Assembly (NCBI GenBank): GCA_965240325.2
Contig: OZ251235.1
Span: 806,001-870,000 of the forward strand
Length of the DNA stretch: 64,000 nucleotides
Origin: Rebecca billardiae RCC1528
Taxonomy: Eukaryota > Haptophyta
Reading direction: 5' to 3'
Every line of letters begins with the position of its first letter. Positions within the stretch are counted from its first letter, which is position 1. This document shows, piece after piece, positions 9,027 through 18,182 of the stretch. The notes below the pieces were generated by a model. It had not been told where the DNA came from. It did not search any database and saw nothing but the letters and a program-made list of their open reading frames with translations. The position numbers and the translations under genes are program-made.

Positions 9027-9132
9027 GTGCGACACATACACACACACCAATATATATATAGTGACGTCTACTGCGACGACACCGAAGAAATTGTTTTGAT
9101 GTCGTCATAATTATATTATTAATTGGTTTTAT
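8261..9132. other. Non-coding part of unit 1, with CA microsatellite
   Basis: No supported gene. Contains a duplicated ACAGTATATGTACATTCTGC-like motif near 8585-8620, a G run near 8839 and a (CA) tract of about 30 bp at 8996-9025. Unit 2 carries the same stretch at about 11588-12453 with the CA tract shortened to about 26 bp at 12321-12346. Confidence 0.6.
8996..9025. repeat. (CA)n microsatellite
   Basis: Fifteen CA dinucleotides, followed by a short second CA run and TATATATATA. The copy in unit 2 is two units shorter. Confidence 0.95.
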
Positions 9133-10128
9133 TCATACAGCCGGCGTGCGGCCGGGGGTCACCTCGCCTGACTCATTGCTCACACACTCGCTGCTGTTGA
9201 CCGCAAAGGGCGCAACCTCCTGGATCCTCGACTTGAGCCACAGCTCGTGCCGGATGTGGCCGACCGCGCCGTGCATGTTGGTCAGGTCGCTGGGCCACTT
9301 GAAGCGCGATGCTTGCTCCGGGTCGATCAGCGGCGGCTTCTTGCTGCAGCAGTGGCACCCGCCCATCAGCTCGCACATCGGCGCCTCCCTCCTGGCCACC
9401 AGCTCGGCCAGCTGCGGCCTGTCCTTGAACAGCCCGGAGCACGAGAGGTGGCGCGATTTCCTCGGCTTGCCGAGCGTCTGGTTGAGCGTCTGCCGCCAGC
9501 CCGGGTTCAGCTTGCCACCCTGCGCCTCGAAGGCGAGCATACAACGCTCCACGTCCTCCATCATGCGGTAGGTGCGCACCCAGCAGTCCGCCTGCAAGTC
9601 CGGCAACGAGAGGGCCATGCGCACAGACATCAGCCCGCCAAAGACGCATGCGAAGCGCTCGAAGCCGAGTTGCGGGTCCACGCCCTGCGCGAACACCGCA
9701 CGCGCGGTGCTGCTCGCGAAGAGCTTCATCGTCTTCTGCAGCGCGCCCTCCCCGCCGCGGCCGTACGAGTAGAGTGAGGAATAATAGCTGCACGGGTCGC
9801 GGTAGCTCACGACGACGAAAGCGCGCTTTCGGTCGGCGATCGTCGAGGACTGGAACTCGCGGCGCATGTCGAACCTGCCCTTCCCCACCAGCATGGGGAG
9901 GAGCTCCCTGAGCGTCGTGCCGCCCGTCTTGGGCATGTGGTTGAGCAGCAGGACCTTGCGCCCGGTGAAGACGAGGTCCTCGCCCGGCTCGCTCGGCTCG
10001 CTGGCGGGCGCGATCAGCGACGGAACAGTCGAGTGACGCATCCGGCCGAGGAAGGCGCCCAAGTTCACGAGGGCCGGCAATAACTCTTTAGTCCGGCCAT
10101 CAGCTTTGTGGCCGCGGCGCGGCGGCAT
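9133..10128 (-). CDS. Sulfotransferase, tandem copy 2
   Basis: About 331 residues from the shared ATG at 10128. It is almost identical to copy 1 through the PAPS loop (HMPKTGGTTL) and the 3'-phosphate segment (VSYRDPCSYYSS), and ends GEVTPGRTPAV as copy 3 does. It is intact. Like copy 1 it has TPMT-derived sequence upstream instead of the upstream sequence of copy 3, so expression may depend on a different promoter. Confidence 0.8.
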   Translation of the reverse strand: MPPRRGHKADGRTKELLPALVNLGAFLGRMRHSTVPSLIAPASEPSEPGEDLVFTGRKVLLLNHMPKTGGTTLRELLPMLVGKGRFDMRREFQSSTIADRKRAFVVVSYRDPCSYYSSLYSYGRGGEGALQKTMKLFASSTARAVFAQGVDPQLGFERFACVFGGLMSVRMALSLPDLQADCWVRTYRMMEDVERCMLAFEAQGGKLNPGWRQTLNQTLGKPRKSRHLSCSGLFKDRPQLAELVARREAPMCELMGGCHCCSKKPPLIDPEQASRFKWPSDLTNMHGAVGHIRHELWLKSRIQEVAPFAVNSSECVSNESGEVTPGRTPAV

Positions 10129-10218
10129 TGCTCCGCGCGCCTCCGGACGGACAGCGACGCCGACAGCGCGGCAGCGCCGGATCAGGCTGATGCACTTTTG
10201 CACTAATAGAAGGTGCCA

Positions 10219-10603
10219 ATGTAACCGTCGCCACGAGGAAGTATGTAACCGTCGCCCCAGCGGCACTTCCAGCGCGCGAGGCGCTCACCGGGCGTGGTGG
10301 CGTCGGGCGCGTACAGTTTACTAAGAATAAGAGACGCACACAGCTCAGGCAGGCGAGATTGACGCCCGCCAACTGTCACCGCCCATGAAGCCGTCGCCGA
10401 TGGTAGCGCCGCCGGAAAAAATCGTTCAGCCGTTACTAGCAGAACACGCCGAGCCCCGCAATCGCGAGCAGCGCGAGCACTGAGCAGGTGGCGCGGGCGC
10501 AAGAGCGCCACGTCAACCGATGTGCCGCTCTGCGAGGTCCGCCCGGCGAGCGGGCCGCCGAGGCGCGCCGTCAGCGGCGTCAGCCCGGCCCCGGTCATGG
10601 ACC
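10219..10603 (-). pseudogene. Decayed 5' fragment of the TPMT-family gene (unit 2)
   Basis: Duplicate of the fragment at 6941-7325 at a constant offset of 3,278 bp, including the inserted element at 10314-10435. The fragment and its insertion therefore predate the tandem duplication. Confidence 0.85.
10314..10435 (-). mobile_element. Introner-like insertion, copy 3
   Basis: Same insertion as at 7036-7157, carried along by the tandem duplication; it is not an independent event. Confidence 0.7.
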
Positions 10604-10932
10604 TTCATCGTCACTCGGTACTCACTCTAGTTAGTCTTACACTCACGTCTCACTCATCACTCAGGGTGAGTCAGGCCGCCGGCGGGACAGCACTCACAGC
10701 AGCTGACGGATACTGACGACCGCGACTGTGAAGTCAGAAGTGTGAGCCGCGTTATTTATTGGTGTGGTGCTAGCTAGGTCTTCCAGTATTTTAAGTCGAC
10801 CGGACTTAACTATAGCTATAGGTCTAGCTATACCGGGATGATGATTGCGTCATCATGCGATTTTAGTTGTAAATTCTACATGCTCGTACGGCCGGTCTTG
10901 GGAGTTACAGCTGAGTTCACATCCGCCGACTT

Positions 10933-11026
10933 GTCCGAGGGAATGAAGAGCCCGAAACGACTGAGCTAAATCGGTTCGCGCGAACCGATTTAGCTCAGTC
11001 GTTTCGGGCTCTTCATTCCCTCGGAC
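10933..11026. repeat. Perfect 94-bp palindrome at the left end of the tRNA-like element (unit 2)
   Basis: The 47-bp arm GTCCGAGGGAATGAAGAG...GGTTCGC is followed without spacer by its exact reverse complement. The right half is the tRNA-like end with the A box. Unit 1 has only the right half, which explains the length difference between units. The element in unit 2 runs to about 11587 and has its second palindrome at 11505-11576. Confidence 0.95.
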
Positions 11027-11587
11027 ATAACCGTAAGTCTCCTGTTGGACACCCCGCGAGGGGCTGTAGTCCTGTCCAGTGTTCTGACGGATTTGTTGTC
11101 GAGGTTTTTCTCTCCCCGCCTGGTCTTACCCAGGTGTTCCACCCTGCGTGCTCGTCTGCTCTGTGGCTTCGTAGAGACTCCGTCTTTTGTGGGCGGTGAG
11201 CCCTTCTTTGCTGCTGTGGCTTTGTGATGAGGCTCTTTTTGTGTCTTTGTTGTTCACCCGGGCGCGACTGTACCCGGAGGTTGCGCGTCGCGTACCGTGC
11301 TCGTTTTTCTTGTCGTCTTTTTCTTTGTCGGTCATCTTCTCGTGCCCCTCTTTCGTTCGTCTTTTTGCCGACTCCTCGCTTTTCATTCCCCCCCGGAGCC
11401 GCGAGGCTCTCGCGAGGTCGAAAGCGCTTCGCATGAAAGGCCAAGAGTTGCCCGCGTCGGTCGCTGGATTCGAACAGGTGACTTTACGGTTGTGTCGAAG
11501 GCGTTGAAGAGCCCGAAACGACTGAGCTAAATCGGTTCGCGCGAACCGATTTAGCTCAGTCGTTTCGGGCTCTTCATTCCCTCGGAC
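11027..11587. mobile_element. Fold-back element with tRNA-like ends (unit 2, remainder)
   Basis: Counterpart of 7702-8260: same interior, same minus-strand A and B boxes near 11467-11540, same 72-bp palindrome at 11505-11576. Differences are a few bases only, for example CCCGGGCGCGACTG here against CCCGGGCGACTG in unit 1. Confidence 0.65.
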
Positions 11588-12453
11588 ACGACTATCTTAA
11601 CTAGTTTCTCCGCCGCCGCGAGTCAATTATTCGGTGACCAGCTTACGGCTACGGACGGTTCGAGCCTGCTGCGCTATTGTACATGTAGGGCCGCGCGAGA
11701 TACACATGTGGATTATCCGCGATGCCGATATGATGATGCTGATGAGCGTGGTGAAACCCGCCGATTCAATAAAGGGCGGCAAGTTCAAGCAAGTCGTTAT
11801 AACGTACATCACATCGGCTGTTAGGTAACTAGCTATACTTGATAATGTTCTAGTGTCCGAGTAGTGATGGCTGACGATAACTTTATGGCATATGCTAGAA
11901 TATTTGTGAATACAGTATATGTACATTCTGCAGTATATGTACATTCTGCCGACTCGGCTCACAGTCGATGATCTCGTCGAATTGCAAACTTGTCAGTGCA
12001 CTGCTTGTACCCCGAAGCTTGTTGCCTGTTGGGCCAGTTATGTATGCTGTTGGCAATGGCATGCGGTCCCCGCGCCCTCTGCAGGCGGGCTGTCCACAGT
12101 GGACGGTGGTGCCAGCGGGCGCTAGGTGGATCTCGGACTCAGGTCAGTGGTTTGAGGTTGGGTGGGGGGGGGTGGTTGGTTCAGGGCGGTCGGTTGGGGG
12201 CTGGCCAGGGTCATAGGGCTGGAGGCTTCGTCGGCCGCCGGGCGCCAGCAGCCAGAATCTGATCGTACCCGGTCCCGCCGGAGCCCGTCGTTATAAATCA
12301 AGGGCGGGGAAATAGTTTATACACACACACACACACACACACACACCGTGCGACACATACACACACACCAATATATATATAGTGACGTCTACTGCGACGA
12401 CACCGAAGAAATTGTTTTGATGTCGTCATAATTATATTATTAATTGGTTTTAT

Positions 12454-13449
12454 TCATACAGCCGGCGTGCGGCCGGGGGTCACCTCGCCTGACTCATTGC
12501 TCACACACTCGCTGCTGTTGACCGCAAAGGGCGCAACCTCCTGGATCCTCGACTTGAGCCACAGCTCGTGCCGGATGTGGCCGACCGCGCCGTGCATGTT
12601 GGTCAGGTCGCTGGGCCACTTGAAGCGCGATGCTTGCTCCGGGTCGATCAGCGGCGGCTTCTTGCTGCAGCAGTGGCACCCGCCCATCAGCTCGCACATC
12701 GGCGCCTCCCTCCTGGCCACCAGCTCGGCCAGCTGCGGCCTGTCCTTGAACAGCCCGGAGCACGAGAGGTGGCGCGATTTCCTCGGCTTGCCGAGCGTCT
12801 GGTTGAGCGTCTGCCGCCAGCCCGGGTTCAGCTTGCCACCCTGCGCCTCGAAGGCGAGCATACAACGCTCCACGTCCTCCATCATGCGGTAGGTGCGCAC
12901 CCAGCAGTCCGCCTGCAAGTCCGGCAACGAGAGGGCCATGCGCACAGACATCAGCCCGCCAAAGACGCATGCGAAGCGCTCGAAGCCGAGTTGCGGGTCC
13001 ACGCCCTGCGCGAACACCGCACGCGCGGTGCTGCTCGCGAAGAGCTTCATCGTCTTCTGCAGCGCGCCCTCCCCGCCGCGGCCGTACGAGTAGAGTGAGG
13101 AATAATAGCTGCACGGGTCGCGGTAGCTCACGACGACGAAAGCGCGCTTTCGGTCGGCGATCGTCGAGGACTGGAACTCGCGGCGCATGTCGAACCTGCC
13201 CTTCCTCACCAGCATGGGAAGGAGCTCCCTGAGCGTCGTGCCGCCCGTCTTGGGCATGTGGTTGAGCAGCAGGACCTTGCGCCCGGTGAAGACGAGGTCC
13301 TCGCCCGGCTCGCTCGGCTCGCTGGCGGGCGCGATCAGCGACGGAACAGTCGAGTGACGCATCCGGCCGAGGAAGGCGCCCAAGTTCACGAGGGCCGGCA
13401 GGAACCCTTTGGTCCGGCCGTCAGCGTTGTGGCCGCGGCGCGGCGGCAT
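12454..13449 (-). CDS. Sulfotransferase, tandem copy 3
   Basis: About 331 residues. Upstream of its ATG at 13449 the sequence differs from copies 1 and 2 (they share only GCATTGC), so this copy may keep the original promoter. Small changes include MLVRKGRF for MLVGKGRF, GHNADGR for GHKADGR and TKGFLPAL for TKELLPAL. The PAPS motifs are intact. It is divergent from the D27-like gene, whose ATG is 85 bp away, so the two probably share a promoter region. Confidence 0.82.
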   Translation of the reverse strand: MPPRRGHNADGRTKGFLPALVNLGAFLGRMRHSTVPSLIAPASEPSEPGEDLVFTGRKVLLLNHMPKTGGTTLRELLPMLVRKGRFDMRREFQSSTIADRKRAFVVVSYRDPCSYYSSLYSYGRGGEGALQKTMKLFASSTARAVFAQGVDPQLGFERFACVFGGLMSVRMALSLPDLQADCWVRTYRMMEDVERCMLAFEAQGGKLNPGWRQTLNQTLGKPRKSRHLSCSGLFKDRPQLAELVARREAPMCELMGGCHCCSKKPPLIDPEQASRFKWPSDLTNMHGAVGHIRHELWLKSRIQEVAPFAVNSSECVSNESGEVTPGRTPAV

Positions 13450-13533
13450 TGCCCTTCCCGAGCGCGGGTGATGCGCGCAATGTCGTGCGGGCGTGCAGCG
13501 TGCTCAGCCCAACTATGAATCAGCGGCGGCACG

Positions 13534-14451
13534 ATGGCGGCGGCCTTCATTTTTCGATCTGCGCTGGTCGCTGGTGTGTCGCCGCCCTTGCGTGCGGTTG
13601 CGCTGGGCTCGAAGGCGAGCGCCACGCCGTGGGACGCCGCACGCGACAGCGGGCCGCTTGGCTCGCGCGTTGACGCCCTGTTCATGTCCCGATTTCGATC
13701 GAAGCTCGCCGCTGAGCTCGGGCGCGACTCGGGCTTGTTGGAGCACGACTACTCGGCAGTGATCGAGCTCGTGAGCGCCCTCCACGCGCGTGATGCCGCG
13801 TCTCCCGTGGCGGTGGCCGCATCTTCGCGCCACGTGCTCCGCTCGCTCTTCCCCAACTGGCCGCCCTTCAACCCGCCGGGCACGGTCGGCCTCCTGCACT
13901 GGTTTGGCGTGCTCTTCGCCCGGCCCTTCCCAGTCTTCAGCGCGCGCCTCAACACGTGGGTGACCTGGCTCGCGGCGCAGTGGCTGATGGGCCCGTGCGA
14001 GATCGGCGACATCGACGAGGCGGACGACCTCGCCCGCCTCGCCGCGGGCTCGGGCGAGGGCCAGCTGCTGCTCGTCAAGCGCTGCCGCTACCTCGAGGAG
14101 AGCGGCTGCGCGTCCATCTGTGTCAACACGTGCAAGATGCCGACGCAGGACTTCTTCGGCGAGGACATGGGCGTGCCGATCACCATCGCGCCAGACTATG
14201 AGACGCTCGAGTGCCGTTTCAAGTTCGGCGTGCCTCCGTCCGCTGAGGACGAGGCGGAGGCGCGCGCGGTGGCATGCTTCTCAGGCTGCCCGCAGCAGCA
14301 GGGCCAGCCGGCCGCACTCACAGGCAGCAGTCTCAGGAGCGGCGGCCGCGCGGCATCCGCGAGTGCATCGCTGCCGCCGACGCCAAGCACGAGTACGCCC
14401 GCCGGGCGATGCGTCCGAATGGGAGACTGCGAGTTGGCTTCAAAGAGCTGA
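13534..14451 (+). CDS. D27-like (DUF4033) carotenoid isomerase
   Basis: About 305 residues. Residues 184-207 contain RYLEESGCASICVN and TCKMPTQDFF, the hallmark of plant DWARF27; upstream is NTWVTWLAAQWLMGPCEIGD (about 140-159), and downstream ITIAPDYETLECRFKFGVPP and a final CFSGC (about 248-252) complete the family core. DWARF27 is an iron-containing plastid enzyme that isomerises all-trans to 9-cis beta-carotene, the first step towards strigolactone-type compounds; algae have several paralogues of mostly unknown product. Residues 1-50 are Ala/Arg/Ser-rich, as in a plastid leader, without a strong signal peptide. A Ser/Thr/Pro tail of about 50 residues extends past the usual end. Confidence 0.85.
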   Translation: MAAAFIFRSALVAGVSPPLRAVALGSKASATPWDAARDSGPLGSRVDALFMSRFRSKLAAELGRDSGLLEHDYSAVIELVSALHARDAASPVAVAASSRHVLRSLFPNWPPFNPPGTVGLLHWFGVLFARPFPVFSARLNTWVTWLAAQWLMGPCEIGDIDEADDLARLAAGSGEGQLLLVKRCRYLEESGCASICVNTCKMPTQDFFGEDMGVPITIAPDYETLECRFKFGVPPSAEDEAEARAVACFSGCPQQQGQPAALTGSSLRSGGRAASASASLPPTPSTSTPAGRCVRMGDCELASKS

Positions 14452-15651
14452 GCTGCATCGCATACTTATTCGCCAACGTCGGTCCTGCGACGCCGCTTAT
14501 GCCATTCATGAACAACGAACTTAGAGAAGTATTCAGTATGATCATGCCCCGGCCGTCTAATGACTCAGCATCATGTAGTCCATATTATAATTCACACAGT
14601 AAAGAAATCGATTTTCGGCGTTACCGTAACCCGTCCGCACTTCCGCCCAGTGGGGATGCGGGGGATTTTTTTTCATGCCGCGTTCGCGGCACTTCGCGCC
14701 GCGCAGTAAGTCGAATGATAACTCGAAGCCTCCCGGCCGCCTACCCTGACCCTGTCCGAGTAGACAGTGCCTGGCCAGCGGCCCCAACCGTTCCGCCCGG
14801 CCCCAACCAACCTGACTTAGACAGCACCTTAGAACCCCGTTATTCCCCCATACTCCATAGTAAGTCCAGCCACCCGCCGCACTGAAGGCCACTCTGACTG
14901 CGTCAGGCCGGGGCAGCTGACGCAGTCCGACGGACCGACTCACACATGACACATAGCTCGAGCCTCAGCCTGCCCTGACCGTTGACCCGAGTCCTCCATC
15001 GCTTTTAGTGCCAGTGGACACGGCCCGCCTCTTGTTAGACCGGGGGCGGGGGTCATGCAGCCGGCTGCCGCTAGTGATGAGGCTTCAGCCAACAGCACTG
15101 TTACTTGTAAGCCCAGCACTGCGGGGTGGTCCAGGGGCACTCAAAGTGTCAGTGCACTTGAGCACTTCGTGGCAATTCGAGGTCATCGAATGCGAGCCAA
15201 AACTGCAATAGCCTACTGTACAGTTTACTAAGAATAAGACTAAGAGACGCCGGACACACTAACACAGCTCACTGGCAGGCGAGATCGACGCCCGGCCGAA
15301 CTGTCAGTGTCACCGCCCATGAAGCCGTCGCCAATGGTACTTGGTAGCGCCGTCGGAAGATTCGTTCAGCCGTCCGCCTGCGAGGCCTGGATGAGGGCTG
15401 CGGCCGCCTCGCGGCGCGCCAGCATCCCTGCACGCGGGAAGGGGATGACGGAGCGGAGGGGACCGTCACGGCCCATAAAACCGCGTCGCCGACCGGCGGT
15501 AGACAATTATAACAAGTAGCTAATCAAGACGTTTTTTAAATTCCCCTTTATAACCGTACAGCGCCGGGAGACTCACGGGAGACTCACTCAACTTTAATGG
15601 TCGGTCCCGGGCGCAAGGTTGGTGCGCAGGCGACAAGAATTGGCTCACATT
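14452..15651. other. Intergenic, no gene seen
   Basis: No frame in this stretch looks coding. It holds one diverged copy of the dispersed element (15221-15370) and a second partial echo of its middle part at about 15466-15500. Confidence 0.5.
15221..15370 (-). mobile_element. Introner-like element, copy 4 (diverged)
   Basis: Starts CAGTTTACTAAGAATAAG like the other copies, has several small insertions (AAGACTAAG, CCGGACACACTAA) and continues through CACCGCCCATGAAGCCGTCG to a CGTCGGAAGATTCGTTCAGC end, so the whole element is present. On the minus strand TCTTATTCTTAG again resembles a 3' splice site. Confidence 0.65.
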
Positions 15652-17548
15652 TGGGGCGATGGCCGACGCGACGGGAGTGGTGGGTTTGGCAGTCCGCGGC
15701 GGTTATCGCGTTATGACTGCCGCGTCGCTGCTCCGCCGCCGCCCGTGCCCCTCCCCGCTAGGTGGGCGTATACCTGGCCGGACGCGGGCTCGGCGCTCGC
15801 AGCGGCATCGCCGGAGTGACCGCACGGTGACGAGATGTGAGTCGGAAGCAGCTCGCCTTTGCGGCGCGGGTACCAAGCGGAAAGTGAGCGTACCTGCAGG
15901 CGGGCCGACCCTCGGCGTGACAGGCGCACCTTCGGGGCCGGTCAGGGCAGCCCACGTCGTGCAGCCGACCGCTTCCGCCGCGACTGCCCCCCGGCGCACC
16001 CTGCCCCGGCCGACGCCTGAGCACAGCGGCCCCGCCCGGGCCCGGGGCCCCCGGGCGGCAGGCCGCGGCGGCGCCGGCACACTCACGGACAGCCAGCGGC
16101 GCTCCTCCGCCTCCTTCGCTCCCCGTTCCTCGTTGTCCCCCCCTGGCGTGGTGCGCGTGCATCACGCTCGAACTCTCACGATGCTGCTTCGGCGTCCTTC
16201 TGCGGCGGCATCCGACGGTCGTGCGCACTGCGAGGCGGAGCGCGAGGTGCTGGGCACTGCCGTCCGTCGTGCTCCCTCCTCCTCATGGCCCACTGCTTTA
16301 CTCGAGGGGAACGCTCAGCGCCTTCTGCTTCTCTCATCCGCTCGTGCGCGACCACGCTTGTGCTGGGTGTCCTTCTGAGGCGTCCGGTGGCCGGGCGCAC
16401 ATCGGGGGCGCACATCGGGGTGGTAAGTGAGGTGCCGGTGCGCTGCCGTCCGTCGTGCGCGCTCCTCGCTCATCTCCACCTGCTTCGCTCGAGCGTGGGC
16501 GCGCTCGGCGCTGTCTGCCTCGCTCGCGCGCGAGCGCATTTTGGCGCTGGACGAGACTCGTGCGCATCCATGCTGCTTCTGCGTCCATCGGCAGCGTCCG
16601 GCGGCTGGGCGCACGGCGGGGCGGCGCCAGCGGGCGTGTGTCGGGCACGCTCCACGCTCCTCACCAGCTGCTGCGCGCTCGCGGGGGCGCGCTCAACAAC
16701 ACGCTCCTCACCAGCTGCTGCGCGCTTGCGGGGGCGCGCTCAACAACACCTTCTGCCCTTCGTCCGAGCTGGAGCGCATGTCGGCGGCGCGGGCAGTGAG
16801 CGCACACATGCTGCTTCGGAACGTCGGGGTGGTAAGCGAGGTGCCGGTGCGCTGCCGTCCGTCGGGCGCGCTCCTCGCTCATCTCCACCTGCTTCGCTCG
16901 AGCGTGGGCGCGCTCGGCGCTGTCTACCTCGCTCGCGCGCGAGCGCATTTTGGCGCTGGACGAGACTCGTGCGCATCCATGCTGCTTCTGCGTCCATCGG
17001 CAGCGTCCGGCGGCTGGGCGCACGGCGGGGCGGCGCCAGCGGGCGTGTGTCGGGCACGCTCCACGCTCCTCACCAGCTGCTGCGCGCTCGAGGGGGTGCG
17101 CTCAACAACACGCTCCTCACCAGCTGCTGCGCGCTCGCGGGGGCGCGCTCAACAACACCTTCTGCCCTTCGTCCGAGCTGGAGCGCATGTCGGCGGCGCG
17201 GGCAGTGAGCGCACACATGCTACTTCGGCGTCCCGTTCTCGGCCATCTGTTGGGCGGCCGGCGGGGCGGCGCGTGAGGTGTCGTTGCGCTGTCGTCCGTC
17301 GGGCACACTCGTCGCTCATCACCTTCTACTTCGCTTGAGCGGAACCGCGCGCTTCATCACCTTCGATCTGCCCCCCGCTCGAGCGAGCGCGCTTCTTCGG
17401 CGCGGGCCCCTCGGGGCGCAACAGCGGAGCCGCGCGCGCTCCGCGTGTTCGCGCTCGCCGCACGCCGCTGCCGCGCTGCAAGCACGCCGCCGCCACTCGC
17501 CGCCGCACGACTCACCCTTCTCTACAGCTCGCCGTCGCTCACTCGCGC

Positions 17549-17635
17549 GTCTATCTGTCTATCTATCTGTCTATCTATCTGTCTATCTGTCTATCTGTCT
17601 ATCTGTCTATCTGTCTATCTGTCTATCTGTCTATC
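17549..17635. repeat. (CTAT/CTGT)n tetranucleotide microsatellite
   Basis: About 87 bp of alternating CTAT and CTGT, opening directly into the minisatellite region. Confidence 0.95.
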
Positions 17636-17692
17636 CCTCGCGCGCGCGCCGATCATCATGCGCCGATCATCGTGTGCGCACCCTATCTTCTC

Positions 17693-18182
17693 CGCGCGTC
17701 ACTTGCGCCTATCTCATCTCCGCGCGTTACTTGCGCCTACTATCTACTTCTCCGCGCGTTACTTGCGCCTGTCTCCGCGCGTCACTTGCGCCTATCTACT
17801 TCTCCGCGCGTTACTTGCGCCTACTATATCTACTTCCCCACGCGTTTCTTGCGCCTGTCTCCGCGCGTCACTTGTGCCTATACCTCCTCCGCGCGTTACT
17901 TGCGCCTATACTATCTACTTCTCCGCGCGTTACTTGCGCCTGTCTCCGCGCGTTACTTGCGCCTACTATATCTTCTCCGCGCGTTTACTTGCGCCTATCT
18001 TCTCCGCGCGTTACTTGCGCCTATGTCTCCGCGCGTTACTTGCGCCTACTATATCTTCTCCGCGCGTTACTTGCGCCTATCTTCTCCGCGCGTTACTTGC
18101 GCCTATCTCCTCCGCGCGTTACTTGCGCCTATGTCCTCCGCGCCTATCGTCTCCGCGCGCATCTTCTCCGCGCGTCACTCGC
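17693..18182. repeat. Minisatellite of about 26 bp, roughly 20 copies
   Basis: Copies of TCCGCGCGTTACTTGCGCCT separated by short variable C/T/A-rich joins (TATCT, TATATCTTC, GTC). Unit length varies with the join. Some copies read TCACTTG for TTACTTG. Confidence 0.95.

Larger units (their letters stand above)
5864..13455. repeat. Tandem segmental duplication (units of about 3.27 and 3.32 kb plus a partial third)
   Basis: Unit 1 is about 5864-9137, unit 2 about 9138-12458, and a truncated unit 3 is 12459-13455. Each begins with the 3' end of a minus-strand sulfotransferase gene. Units 1 and 2 continue through a TPMT-derived fragment, a dispersed element, a fold-back element with tRNA-like ends and a CA microsatellite. 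Units are nearly identical, so the duplications are recent. Most of the length difference between units 1 and 2 comes from about 47 bp: the left arm of the palindrome at 10933-11026, which unit 1 lacks. Unit 3 stops matching right at the sulfotransferase start codon (13449-13455). Confidence 0.95.

Noticed and set aside
17693-18182. CRISPR-like array
   Set aside because: Units of about 26 bp with joins of 1-12 bp are a minisatellite; there are no unique spacers and the genome is eukaryotic.
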